Positions 32,731-40,902 of a stretch of DNA of 64,000 nucleotides are shown piece after piece. Both the position numbers and the translations under genes were made by a program. The stretch is taken from positions 62,001-126,000 of the forward strand of contig NZ_JACHGP010000012.1 of the NCBI RefSeq assembly GCF_014202335.1, read 5' to 3'. The notes below the pieces were generated by a model, which worked only from the letters and a program-made list of their open reading frames with translations, did not search any database and was not told the origin of the DNA. Numbering within the stretch: the first letter of the stretch is position 1; each line of letters begins with the position of its first letter. This DNA is from Mycobacterium sp. AZCC_0083. GTDB taxonomy: Bacteria; Actinomycetota; Actinomycetes; Mycobacteriales; Mycobacteriaceae.

Positions 32731-32756
32731 TCAGCACCGTTCAGCGAATACTCAGC
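32731..32756. promoter_or_regulatory. Triple TCAGC direct repeat upstream of the PAP2 operon
   Basis: TCAGC occurs at 32731, 32741 and 32752, with 10- and 11-bp periodicity and all copies in one orientation. This is the pattern bound by OmpR-type response regulators. A second pair lies at 32832-32849 and a matching pair at 38557-38573. Confidence 0.5.
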
Positions 32757-32762
32757 GCTCAC

Positions 32763-32806
32763 CGGGCACGGTGGGGACCTCAGCCAACCCCGGCTGACCG
32801 TGCCCG
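32763..32806. repeat. Strong nested inverted repeat between jetC and the PAP2 gene
   Basis: CGGGCACGGT (32763-32772) pairs perfectly with ACCGTGCCCG (32797-32806). Inside, CAGCC pairs with GGCTG. It may end jetABC transcription, although no T-run follows. Confidence 0.5.
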
Positions 32807-32831
32807 CGATCAGCTAACCAAGAATGGATTC

Positions 32832-32849
32832 TCAGCGGCCGTTCAGCGG
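32832..32849. promoter_or_regulatory. TCAGCGG direct repeat just ahead of the PAP2 gene
   Basis: TCAGCGG-CCGT-TCAGCGG, with 11-bp periodicity, ends 20 bp before the PAP2 start codon. It resembles the repeats at 32731 and 38557 and is probably a site of the same response regulator. Confidence 0.5.
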
Positions 32850-32869
32850 CAACCATCGAGACTGCAGCG

Positions 32870-33577
32870 ATGACCGACCCAACCGCCACCTGCCGGACCG
32901 TGACCCCCACGTTCATTTCGGCGGTGCTGCTGTCGCTGTTCGTCGCTCTGGGGGCCCTTGCGCATCATGCAGCGGCCGGCACCGGGTTCGACCACGAGGT
33001 GCTCGGCTGGATGGTGGACCATCGCAGGCCCGGATTGACGTGGTTGGCGATCGCGGTGACGGATGCGGGCAGTCCGGTAGCGACGGGTGTGATCGCCCTC
33101 GTCGCCGGGGCAGTGCTGTGGTGGCGCAGCGGTTCGGCCCGGCCAGCGATCTTGATCCTGGTGACGCTGGGCGCCGCGGGCGCCACCAGCACATTGACCA
33201 AGATCGTCGTCGGTGCCCATCGTCCCCCGCAGGCCATCCAACTCATCGTCGAAACCGATCGGTCGTTTCCCTCAGGGCACGTCACCGGCACCTTGGCCCT
33301 TCTTGGCGCGCTCACGGTCGTGACCAGCCAGCACGGCGGACGGGCCGCCCACGGTGCGCTGCTCGCGCTCACCGCAACCGCGACCGCATTGGTCGCCCTC
33401 ACCCGCCTCTACCTCGGGGTGCACTGGGTGACCGACATCGTCGGAGGCGTGCTCCTCGGTGCCACCGCTGTGGTGCTCGCGCATCTCGCCTACCGGCGCA
33501 TGATGGGATCGTCGGATACCCACGGTCGGTCAGGCCCGGCCGCGGTGTCGGGCCCGGTGCCCGCGGTCGCCGCCTAG
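32870..33577 (+). CDS. PAP2-family membrane phosphatase
   Basis: The 235-residue protein has five to six membrane helices. The three phosphatase motifs are KIVVGAHRPP, SFPSGHVTG and TRLYLGVHWVTD, where the last motif has Thr in place of Ser. Such enzymes remove phosphate from lipid phosphates or isoprenyl pyrophosphates at the outer face. It is the first gene of a plus-strand operon of membrane proteins that ends in a histidine kinase. The OmpR-type repeats upstream suggest control by the local two-component system. Confidence 0.88.
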   Translation: MTDPTATCRTVTPTFISAVLLSLFVALGALAHHAAAGTGFDHEVLGWMVDHRRPGLTWLAIAVTDAGSPVATGVIALVAGAVLWWRSGSARPAILILVTLGAAGATSTLTKIVVGAHRPPQAIQLIVETDRSFPSGHVTGTLALLGALTVVTSQHGGRAAHGALLALTATATALVALTRLYLGVHWVTDIVGGVLLGATAVVLAHLAYRRMMGSSDTHGRSGPAAVSGPVPAVAA

Positions 33578-33595
33578 AACGGAAGGGAGGTGTCA

Positions 33596-34378
33596 ATGGG
33601 AAACTCAGCGCTGTTCATCGCGGTTTTCCTCGCGTGCGCCGTCGAAGCGGTCGAGGCTCTGACGATCGTTCTCGCTGCCGGCATCGGCCGGGGTTGGCGT
33701 TCGGCCATCGCGGGCCTTCTCGCCGGCTTGCTCACCCTTGCCGTGATCGTCGCCGCGCTGGGGCCTGCGGTATCAGCCATTCCGCTCGACACCTTGCGGC
33801 TCGTCGTAGGTGGGCTGTTGTTGGTGTTCGGATTGCAATGGCTGCGCAAGGCGGTTCTGCGGGCCAGCGGTAACAAGGCCCTGCACGACGAGACCGCAGC
33901 CTTTCAAGCAACGCTGGCCGCGACGCAGCACACGCAGGCGGGGTCGGGCCGCGTGGTCCCCGACTGGTATGGCTTCACACTCGCCTTCAAAGGCGTTGTC
34001 CTAGAGGGGTTGGAGGTCGTCTTCATCGCGTTGACCTTTGGGAGCAATCAGCACAACGTCGCGCTGGCCGCAGTGGCGGCGGTGGCGGCGGTGCTCGTGG
34101 TGGCCGCTGCGGGTGTGGCGGTGCGGGCGCCGCTGTCGCGGGTTCCGGAGAACAGCATGAAGTTCGTCGTCGGCATCATGCTGACCGCGTTCGGGATGTT
34201 CTGGGGAGCCGAAGGCGCTGGGGCGCAGTGGCCCGGATCGGATCTGGCATTACTCGTCCTCATTCCCGCGGTCGGCCTATACGCCCTGATCCTGGTGGCA
34301 GTGTTTCGACGGCGCCAATCTCGACCAAATGCTCTGAGCAACAGCATGTCTGACGAACAGACGGGAAAACGCGCATGA
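33596..34378 (+). CDS. Multi-pass membrane protein (COG4280-like) with repeated ExxE motifs
   Basis: The 260-residue protein starts at ATG 33596 (GGGAGG 5-10 nt upstream) and has about seven helices. Two homologous halves each carry an acidic motif inside a helix: CAVEAVEALTIVLA and VVLEGLEVVFIAL. The ExxE pairs recall the iron permease FTR1 and cation exporters, so metal or cation transport is a fair guess. I recognise the family only as an uncharacterised membrane group. The 3' end overlaps the next gene by ATGA. Confidence 0.7.
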   Translation: MGNSALFIAVFLACAVEAVEALTIVLAAGIGRGWRSAIAGLLAGLLTLAVIVAALGPAVSAIPLDTLRLVVGGLLLVFGLQWLRKAVLRASGNKALHDETAAFQATLAATQHTQAGSGRVVPDWYGFTLAFKGVVLEGLEVVFIALTFGSNQHNVALAAVAAVAAVLVVAAAGVAVRAPLSRVPENSMKFVVGIMLTAFGMFWGAEGAGAQWPGSDLALLVLIPAVGLYALILVAVFRRRQSRPNALSNSMSDEQTGKRA

Positions 34379-34596
34379 TCCGCCGCATCCGCGCGTTCGG
34401 CGCCTTCTGGTACGGATTCATCGTCGGAGACGATTGGCGCGTCGCCGCGGGTGTATTCCTTGCGCTCCTGATCACCTACCTGCTCAGCCGCGCCACCACG
34501 GCCCCGACATGGTGGATCGTCGTCGTCACCGTCGCCGGACTGCTCGCGGTCAGCGTTCGCCGGGCGACCCGGCGGCCCCCTGACGCCAAGAGATGA
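34375..34596 (+). CDS. Small membrane protein
   Basis: The 73-residue protein starts at ATG 34375, overlapping the upstream stop by 4 bp. It has two predicted membrane helices (VAAGVFLALLITYLLS; WWIVVVTVAGLLAVSV) between basic ends. It is probably a partner of the preceding transporter-like protein. No family is recognised. Confidence 0.7.
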   Translation: MIRRIRAFGAFWYGFIVGDDWRVAAGVFLALLITYLLSRATTAPTWWIVVVTVAGLLAVSVRRATRRPPDAKR

Positions 34597-34665
34597 TGAC
34601 TCAGTGAATACGGCGCACGAGGCTGCCGTTGGCACTGCGCGCCGCTCGCGACGAAGCGTTCCGCG

Positions 34666-36069
34666 ATGAGATTGCCGACGGTTCGTCCGTCGGGATGGAA
34701 GGTGCGCACCCGCTCGACCGTCGTCGCGGCCGTGGTGGTGACCGTGGGTATGGCGGTGGCGTCAGCGGCGATGCTGTTGGTGCTCTATCACACGTTGCAG
34801 CAGTCGGCGCAGCAAGCCGCCGAGGCTCGCGCCGTGCAGCTCGTCGAACAGTTACGCAGTGATGCGCCAGCCGATCTCGATCCAGGCCTGCTCGGCACCG
34901 ACGGCCAGGTCGGCGTCATTCAGATACTGAATCCCCGCGGCATTGTGGTGGCCTCCTCCTCCGATGCGCCGGCGACACCGCTGGTCTCCCAAACGGTGCC
35001 ACCTGGTCACTCGGCGTTTCTGGGTCACGTGGAAATCGCCGGCGACAACGGCGATTACTGGATGACCGCCGACGGTGCTGACACACCGGTGGGCCCGGTG
35101 ACGGTAATAGTGGGCGGTGCCCGCGAACCCGTCGAGTCGATCATCGCAACCGTTGCGGTGCTGCTGGCCGTCAGCAGTCCGCTGCTGGTGGTGTTGGTTG
35201 CGTGGGCAACCCATGTACTCGTAGGTGGGGCGCTGCGTCCGGTGGAGCAGATCCGAGCCCGGGTGGCATCGATCTCCACCGAGCATCTCGACGAGCGTGT
35301 TCCCGTGCCGCCGACCGGAGATGAGATTGCGCACCTTGCACAGACGATGAACGCGATGCTGGGCCGGGTGGAGTCCGGCCACGCCGCGCAGCGGCGGTTC
35401 GTTAGTGACGCCTCACACGAGTTGCGCAGTCCGCTGGCCACGATCAGCACGGCCCTCGACCTCGCTCATAAGCGTCCCGAGATGCTCGATACCGCGTTGA
35501 TCGACGAGTCGCTGATTCCCGAGGCACGTCGGATGCGCGAACTGATCGAGGACCTGCTGCTGTTGGCCCGCGCAGACGAACACCAGCTGTCGCATCGCCC
35601 CGGCGACGTCGACCTCGACGACATCCTCAATGCCGAACACGCGCGGCTACACGGCAATTCCGTTCTGACCGTTAGGGCGTCGATCTCCGCGGTCCGCGTT
35701 ACCGGTGACGCGCGCCAACTCACGCGGATGGTGCGCAATCTCGCCGATAACGCCGCCCGGCACGCGAGCAGCATCGTCGAGCTGCGCTGCGAGCTACACG
35801 GTGGTGTGGCAGTGATACGCGTCGCCGACGACGGACCCGGGATACCCCGCGAACAATGGACAAACGTATTCGGCCGTTTCGTTCGCCTAGACGCGTCGCG
35901 CACCCGAGACGCAGGCGGCAGCGGGCTGGGCCTGGCCATCGTCGCCGAAATCGTCGCCGCGCACCACGGCACCGTGCAGGTCAGTGATCGCGTCGGGGGC
36001 GGCGCATGCTTCACCGTGACGTTGCCGGCCGACATCGACAGCTACGTCGCTGCAGAGGCCAGCCGGTAA
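34666..36069 (+). CDS. Membrane sensor histidine kinase
   Basis: The 467-residue protein has a first helix at about residues 17-39 and a periplasmic sensor of about 120 residues. A second helix lies at about 158-182, followed by a HAMP domain (ALRPVEQIRARVASISTEHL) and the H-box FVSDASHELRSPLATI with phospho-acceptor His near residue 251. N-box NLADNAARHA, G1 VADDGPGIP and G2 GGSGLGLAIV complete the ATPase domain. All catalytic boxes are intact. Its 3' end overlaps the convergent response-regulator gene by 28 bp, an unusual arrangement for a two-component pair. Confidence 0.9.
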   Translation: MRLPTVRPSGWKVRTRSTVVAAVVVTVGMAVASAAMLLVLYHTLQQSAQQAAEARAVQLVEQLRSDAPADLDPGLLGTDGQVGVIQILNPRGIVVASSSDAPATPLVSQTVPPGHSAFLGHVEIAGDNGDYWMTADGADTPVGPVTVIVGGAREPVESIIATVAVLLAVSSPLLVVLVAWATHVLVGGALRPVEQIRARVASISTEHLDERVPVPPTGDEIAHLAQTMNAMLGRVESGHAAQRRFVSDASHELRSPLATISTALDLAHKRPEMLDTALIDESLIPEARRMRELIEDLLLLARADEHQLSHRPGDVDLDDILNAEHARLHGNSVLTVRASISAVRVTGDARQLTRMVRNLADNAARHASSIVELRCELHGGVAVIRVADDGPGIPREQWTNVFGRFVRLDASRTRDAGGSGLGLAIVAEIVAAHHGTVQVSDRVGGGACFTVTLPADIDSYVAAEASR

Positions 36070-36718
36070 CCGACACCGCGCTCGGTGTGGATGCATTGGG
36101 TGCCGAACGGCACGTCCACCTTGCGACGCAGATACCCGACGTAGACCTCGACGATGTTGTCATCGCCCTCGTAGTTGACGTCCCACACCGACTGCAGAAT
36201 TTCCTGCTTGGTGACCACCGCGCCCGCATGGCGCATCAAGAACTCGAGTACCCCGTATTCGCGGGGCGTCACATCCACCTCGACGCCGCCGCGGGTGACC
36301 CGACGGCGCGCCGGGTCCAACGCCAGGTCGTCGACGGTGAGAACCGCGGGTCGCTGCGGGGCACCCCGGCGTTGCAGCGCCCGCAACCGAGCGATCAGCA
36401 CCACGAACGAGAACGGCTTGACCAAGTAGTCGTCGGCACCCAGATCGAACGCGTCGGCGAGGTCGTACTCGCCGTCCTTGGCTGACAGCATCAGCACCGG
36501 TGTCCACACCGCGGCGTTGCGCAGATCACGCACGATGTCATACCCGCTCTTGGTGGGCAGCATGATGTCGAGGACAAGAACGTCGAACCCACCGCCGGAG
36601 GCTGCTCGAATCCGGCGAGCCCGTCGGGCTCCACGTCGACGACGAACCCCTCAGCGACGAGTCCGCGGCGGATGGTCTCGGCCAGCCGCGGCTCGTCTTC
36701 CACCAGCAGGATGCGCAT
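36042..36718 (-). pseudogene. OmpR-family response regulator with a 1-bp frameshift
   Basis: ATG 36718 opens MRILLVEDEPRLAETIRRGL and runs to GLAGFE. The frame is then lost, while the remainder (VLVLDIMLPTKSGYDIV up to GVGYRLASAAT) continues in another frame to the TAG at 36042. Insertion of one base between 36604 and 36605 restores a normal 225-residue OmpR regulator with phospho-acceptor Asp in LVLDIML, switch Lys in YLVKPFS, and a winged helix. Either the gene is broken or the base is a sequencing error. It is last in a minus-strand operon. Confidence 0.8.
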
Positions 36719-36800
36719 GTCGTCCTCCACCCTGGTCGGATGTCCTTCCGGCAGTACAGCAGACCGAAGCCGTCGCCTGCGCCGCATCAAGCCGATGCCA

Positions 36801-37241
36801 TCAGGGATTTGCCGCGGCCATCTGGTCACCCCAGGTGGCCTTTGCGCCCGAGTCACCGATTCGGTACACCTGCACCCCGGCTGCCACGCTCGCCAGGACC
36901 ACGACGGCCGCGATGAGCCAGTGCAGAGCCCGTTTGACCGATTGCCCTCGACGCTCACGGATATGCGCGTAGGCGAGCAAGAGTGCGCCGACCAGTAGGC
37001 CGACGGAGAAGTAGATCATGGTGTCACCGAGTTCGGTGTGGGCGTGCAACACCGGCGACGGGCCTACGCGTTTCTCCAGCCATTCGCCGGCATCGGTCGT
37101 CAGCGGAGTCAGGATCGTGGTGCCCGCGGCCAGTGCCACGACCAGCCAGACGAGCCGCTGCCGTGCGGCCGGCCAGACGGCGCACGTGACCGCGAGGACG
37201 GCGGTCAGCGGAGCCAGTACCACGATGAAGTGCACGAGCAT
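36801..37241 (-). CDS. DUF2231-type membrane protein
   Basis: The 146-residue protein has four membrane helices and begins MLVHFIVVLAPLTAVLAVTC. Conserved His residues occur in the first helix (VHF) and in LHAHTELGD, as in DUF2231 proteins; haem or metal binding has been suggested for related four-helix proteins. It lies between the COG4705-like gene and the response regulator on the minus strand, 35 and 82 bp from them, and is probably co-transcribed. Confidence 0.78.
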   Translation of the reverse strand: MLVHFIVVLAPLTAVLAVTCAVWPAARQRLVWLVVALAAGTTILTPLTTDAGEWLEKRVGPSPVLHAHTELGDTMIYFSVGLLVGALLLAYAHIRERRGQSVKRALHWLIAAVVVLASVAAGVQVYRIGDSGAKATWGDQMAAANP

Positions 37242-37276
37242 GGCGTGGGCGGGTCACCCATTCAAAGTTGTCATCG

Positions 37277-38533
37277 TCACTGAAGTCCGGTCAAAAGCGT
37301 GGTGAGTGCTTGTTTTTCGGTCGCAGGGTCGGGCTGGCCGGCCCGCAACGCGGTGAGTACGTGGTCGATCTGGCCGTCCAGCACGGTCCACCCGTTGTCG
37401 TCGAGGGGCTGCAGGGTGGCCTGGCCGTCGTCCCACGCGGTCTCGAGGTCCTTGATCCGCGCCGTCGCACCCGCCTGGTCACCGGCCTGCACCTTGGCCA
37501 GTGTGTCGGCAGTGATGGTGCGGAACTTCACCGTCTCGGCGGGCGGGAACTTCGCCGTTGCCGACTGCCCCGGGGCCAGTGTCGCGGTCACCGACGAGCC
37601 CGATTCCGCCTCACTGGCCGCCGCGACGGAGTGCGGTTGGCCGGCGGCCCAGACCAGCAGAACGCCCGTGGCGACCGCGATGACGCCGTAGTACCCGTGC
37701 ATGACGCGCTCGCGGGCCGGGTGCGTGGTGACCGCAGGGGTGTTGCTCCGTTCGTGCTCTTCGATCACGTCGCTGCGGGTGACGGTGAGGTACACGACGG
37801 TGGCGAGGATCGCGGTCAGGAAGATCACGCTGGTCATCGCCGTACCCAAACCCAGGCCCTGTTGGTCGGGCGGGAAGCCCAACCAGTCACCGAGATTGGC
37901 CCCCAGCGGGCGGGTCAAGATGTAGGCCAACCAGAACGACAACACCGCGTTGGCGCCCAGCCGCCAGCCGATCACGACCGCGACGATCAGGCCAGCCGGC
38001 AACAGCACCGAAATACCCGGTCCCCAGCCGGTGAGCTCCAGGATCCAGTCACCCGATGCGGTACCCAGGGCGAAGGTGACCAGAATCGCCAGCCAGTAGA
38101 AGCACTCCCGTGGCAGCGTGACGATGCTGTGGATCGACAACGTCCGCTCCCGGGCCCACCACACCCCGAAGACCACGGCCAGTACCGCCGCGAACACGCT
38201 GGTGCTCAGGGCCAGCGGCACCTGCAGGTCATCGGTGAGGATGTCGGTGTACAGCGTGCCCGTCACGCTGACCACCACGACGGTGAGCCAGTACACGAAC
38301 GGCACGTAGCGGGTCAGGCTCAACTGCCACCCCAGCACCGCGACGAGTACAGCGGTGAAGATCAGCGCGGTCGCGTTGAGGCCAAGGCCCAACGTCATGT
38401 TGATCCAGTCGGCGAAGCTCTCACCCACGGTGGTGCACAGGATCTTGATGATCCAGAACCACACCGTGATCTCGGGAACCTTGCTCAACATCGCCCGCCC
38501 GGTTGTGGCGGCAGTTGCACTCGTCTTAGTCAC
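37277..38533 (-). CDS. Membrane protein (COG4705-like) with C-terminal soluble domain
   Basis: The 418-residue protein has two repeats of a four-helix unit with the family pattern KVPEITVWFWIIKILCTTVG and then ADWI, repeated later as PRECFYWLAILVTFALGTAS with GDWI. After a further helix near residue 290 comes a roughly 110-residue extracytoplasmic region (TATLAPGQSATAKFPPAETV). That region resembles a helical lipoprotein-like domain and is an unusual fusion. Function is unknown. It is the first gene of the operon ending in the response regulator, with the CGCTGA repeats at 38557-38573 just upstream. Confidence 0.72.
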   Translation of the reverse strand: MTKTSATAATTGRAMLSKVPEITVWFWIIKILCTTVGESFADWINMTLGLGLNATALIFTAVLVAVLGWQLSLTRYVPFVYWLTVVVVSVTGTLYTDILTDDLQVPLALSTSVFAAVLAVVFGVWWARERTLSIHSIVTLPRECFYWLAILVTFALGTASGDWILELTGWGPGISVLLPAGLIVAVVIGWRLGANAVLSFWLAYILTRPLGANLGDWLGFPPDQQGLGLGTAMTSVIFLTAILATVVYLTVTRSDVIEEHERSNTPAVTTHPARERVMHGYYGVIAVATGVLLVWAAGQPHSVAAASEAESGSSVTATLAPGQSATAKFPPAETVKFRTITADTLAKVQAGDQAGATARIKDLETAWDDGQATLQPLDDNGWTVLDGQIDHVLTALRAGQPDPATEKQALTTLLTGLQ

Positions 38534-38556
38534 AACGCTGGACGGTATCGACGGGT

Positions 38557-38573
38557 CGCTGAACGAACGCTGA
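38557..38573. promoter_or_regulatory. Direct repeat upstream of the COG4705-like operon
   Basis: CGCTGA-ACGAA-CGCTGA has 11-bp periodicity. On the minus strand it reads TCAGCG-TTCGT-TCAGCG, the same motif and spacing as ahead of the PAP2 operon. It lies 24-40 bp before the operon start. Confidence 0.5.
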
Positions 38574-38590
38574 GACGGTTGATTCGGCTC

Positions 38591-38631
38591 GCGGGGACAG
38601 GATTCGAACCTGCGACCTCTGGGTTATGAGC
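38591..38631 (-). repeat. 41-bp copy of the 3' half of tRNA-fMet (att-like)
   Basis: The 41 bp are identical to 44904-44944 inside the intact initiator tRNA gene and run from the anticodon loop to the acceptor end. The 5' half of a tRNA is missing, so it is not a functional gene. It marks the far end of an apparent insertion into the tRNA 3' end. Confidence 0.85.
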
Positions 38632-38833
38632 TGCGTTCCATGCGCTTGAGCGGTGATGCCGGGTCGCATATACGCTGCTCAGTGGCGGTAGGCAGCCGCA
38701 GCCATTGCGCCGGATTGCACCGTTGCAAGCCTTTTTCGCCGACGGCAACGGCTTCATCGGCCATGTCCTGCAGCGGAATTCCCCGACAGAGGGTGGCGAG
38801 CATGATGCTCGAGACACCGCGGTAGAGCGCGCG
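38632..38833. other. Gene-poor stretch next to the tRNA fragment
   Basis: A minus-strand frame here reads MLATLCRGIPLQDMADEAVA and ends in a stop formed by the tRNA fragment (CATAA). It has an in-frame stop shortly before it and no ribosome site. It may be the tail of a gene cut at the junction. Nothing else is supported. Confidence 0.35.
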
Positions 38834-39793
38834 CTAAGCCAATCCAGGTCCAGGAGACGACGGTGTAGACCCATTCCCAGGGGCGGACGTGGGTTGTTGC
38901 GAGCCATCCGTCGGCAACTGCGAGAGGGACGGTGCCGACGGAACAGACTCTGGCGGCTGAAGTCCATACCCCGACTGCGGGCCGGGCAGTGGGCCATAGA
39001 CCGGCGACTGCGGGCCGGGCGGTGGGCCATAGACCGGCGACTGCGGGCCGTACACCGGCGACTGCGAGCCGTAGCCGGGCACCGACTGGGCCGACCCCGC
39101 CAGAAGCGCGGCCGCAACGAAGGCCGCAGCCTGGTCGGTGTACTCGGGGACATAGCCCTGCGTGTGCCCGCTCCAAGCGTTGCCCGGACCTGCGTGACAA
39201 ATCGGGTCGCTGGGGTTGCAGAGGTCGATCGCCTTGGCACTGAGCGGCGAATTCTGGGTCGGTGGCGGTCCGTCGGTGCGGTCGGCCACATTTCCGAAAG
39301 TAGCAACCGCCGCAATGTTTTTCATGTACTCAGGTGGTAGAGGATCGCCCCAGTTGATACCGGAGAAACCGGCCACGATGTTGACCACACTCGCACCTTG
39401 CGAGTAACCACCCAAGACGATCTTGGTGTTGGGACACGAAGACACGGTGGATTTGATGTGGGAAATCGCGTCTTTGGCGCCATCGCCGCCGTGCCGCTGA
39501 GTGATGGTGGCTTTGTAGTTCACCGCGTAGGCCCTGATGTTCAGGCCGTCGGTCTGCTGGCGTAGCGAATCGACGAGGGCATCGCCGACCCGGCCCATAC
39601 CGGGTGGCTCGTCGGTGCCACGAGCGAAGACCACCTCGGCGTCGGGACAATCGTCGGCAGCTGCCACAGCCGCTGTGTCGGGGATGACGATCGGGGCCGA
39701 GAGGGCCAGTAGCGCCGACGCGCCCAGGCCGACCCAGCGAAGCGCCGCCCGCGCACTGACCGCGCGGCAGCTACGTACGCGGTGGATCGACAT
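38834..39793 (-). CDS. Secreted cutinase-family esterase with Pro-rich repeat tail
   Basis: The 319-residue protein starts at ATG 39793 with a signal peptide (ALRWVGLGASALLALSAPIV and onward, cleaved near AVAAADD). The cutinase domain has VVFARGTDEPPGMG, nucleophile GYSQGASVV, the catalytic acid region DPICHAG, and catalytic His in GHTQGYVPEY. Four Cys can form two disulfides. The tail after about residue 230 is a Tyr/Pro/Gln-rich repeat (QSPVYGP units) that could bind the cell wall. Mycobacterial cutinase-like proteins hydrolyse lipids or mycolate esters. It lies in the first tRNA-bounded segment. Confidence 0.87.
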   Translation of the reverse strand: MSIHRVRSCRAVSARAALRWVGLGASALLALSAPIVIPDTAAVAAADDCPDAEVVFARGTDEPPGMGRVGDALVDSLRQQTDGLNIRAYAVNYKATITQRHGGDGAKDAISHIKSTVSSCPNTKIVLGGYSQGASVVNIVAGFSGINWGDPLPPEYMKNIAAVATFGNVADRTDGPPPTQNSPLSAKAIDLCNPSDPICHAGPGNAWSGHTQGYVPEYTDQAAAFVAAALLAGSAQSVPGYGSQSPVYGPQSPVYGPPPGPQSPVYGPLPGPQSGYGLQPPESVPSAPSLSQLPTDGSQQPTSAPGNGSTPSSPGPGLA

Positions 39794-40564
39794 CCTGGAA
39801 TCATACTCGGAGGCCGAGCGAATTAGGCTCCCGCGACCTGCGGATGGACTCCATGCGGGTGCCGACATACAGATCCCATGCTCGGCGAAACCGATGTCCA
39901 GCAAAACCCTGCGTCGAATGTTGGCGACCGAGCACAGGCGACCCCGTCGACGTCGTCACGCCGGACGTCCCCGCCGCTAGAGCCATCGCGTGACCCGTCA
40001 CGACAACGATTCAACCGCCGCTATCGACTCGGCTGCCAAACCTAGCGAAGACGGTGACACCGTTGGTCGCCCTCGGTTTGGCTCCCAGAGCGTCTAGACC
40101 GCCACCATGGTGCCGACCGACACGCACGGTGCCAGCGTCCCGCAGAACCCGACAGCAATGGCTGGAGTTCGATACGCATCCGCGCGCAACCAGCAGTTCA
40201 ACCAACGCTCAGCGCGGGTCCAACGGTCGGCGCGATCAGCATGCCTCGGAGATTCGGCAGGCCCGCGGCGACTTGACGCAATTCGCGCGCCGCCAGACTT
40301 CGGTCAGGTCCAGCCAATGTGACGACATCCAGACGGCAATACATCGCCAAATCGCTGGCTTCGGCGAGCGTCGCCCGTCGTCGGTGCTCAATCATCGGTG
40401 GCGCCTTCGTGCCACCATGCCAAAGACGTCGTTTCGTGGCGCAGCGTGTGCTCGGTCCGCCAGATTGTCGCCAAATCCGGTGCAGACCACAGGAAAAGCA
40501 TGGCGTTGGCGTTCTCGGCAGACATGAAAACGGCCCCCGGAGAAATCTCCGGGGGCGTTTCATC
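39794..40564. other. Gene-poor segment between the cutinase gene and the second tRNA fragment
   Basis: No convincing long gene is seen. Two small overlapping minus-strand frames are possible. The first, 40388-40525 (45 codons), begins MSAENANAMLFLWSAPDL. The second, 40198-40395 (65 codons), begins MIEHRRRATLAEASDLAMY, and the two share ATGATTGA. They lack clear ribosome sites and I do not recognise them. The rest looks like degraded sequence. Confidence 0.4.
40527..40561. terminator. Hairpin beside the tRNA-fMet fragment at 40565
   Basis: GAAAACG-GCCCCCGGAGA-AA-TCTCCGGGGGC-GTTTC forms a long stem with one bulged G. It stands in the same place relative to the tRNA fragment as the hairpin at 44848 does to the intact tRNA, so the tRNA tail and a terminator appear to be present twice. 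Confidence 0.65.
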
Positions 40565-40611
40565 TAGTAGCGGGGACAGGATTCGAACCTGCGACCTCTG
40601 GGTTATGAGCC
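40565..40611 (-). repeat. 47-bp copy of the 3' half of tRNA-fMet (att-like)
   Basis: Bases 40565-40611 are identical to 44899-44945 and include the 3-bp flank beyond the acceptor end. The tRNA 5' half is absent. This copy separates the cutinase segment from the kinase segment. Confidence 0.85.
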
Positions 40612-40902
40612 AACCGGTGACCGTCTTGCGTCGCCGCCCGCGTCCCAGACTTGCAGGTCACGACTGATTGCGCGTCCAAGTCATCGCGCCACGTTTCACG
40701 CCATCTCGGCAGTGGCGCCACCTTTTGTTCCCAAATCCGTTTCCGATGTGTCCACGATGCTGGGCTACGATCCTGGGCCGAAATGATTTCGATCCGCCCG
40801 GCACTCGCTTGGTCATCGGCCATCGCCCCATGACCGTTCGGCTTATGCTCAGGTTGGGTGGCCATGGGGCTGCCATGGCGCCGGTGCAGTACGGGGCGAG
40901 CG

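Noticed and set aside
30287..32737. Open frame of 816 codons on the strand opposite jetC
   Set aside because: It is a GC-rich antisense shadow. The jetC frame has SMC motifs, while the antisense product is low-complexity Leu/Val/Arg-rich text without motifs.
32684..32869. Search for a jetD remnant after jetC
   Set aside because: The gap holds only repeats and a hairpin, with no frame resembling a TOPRIM/DUF3322 protein.
36719..36800. N-terminal extension of the response regulator beyond ATG 36718
   Set aside because: The upstream frame is open but shows no protein pattern; MRILLVEDE is the standard OmpR-family start.
38591..38631. Possible tRNA gene
   Set aside because: Only the 3' half is present, with no D-arm or 5' acceptor strand, so it is a duplicated fragment and not a gene.
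40565..40611. Possible second tRNA gene
   Set aside because: The 5' half is replaced by unrelated sequence after the anticodon loop; same reasoning as for the copy at 38591.
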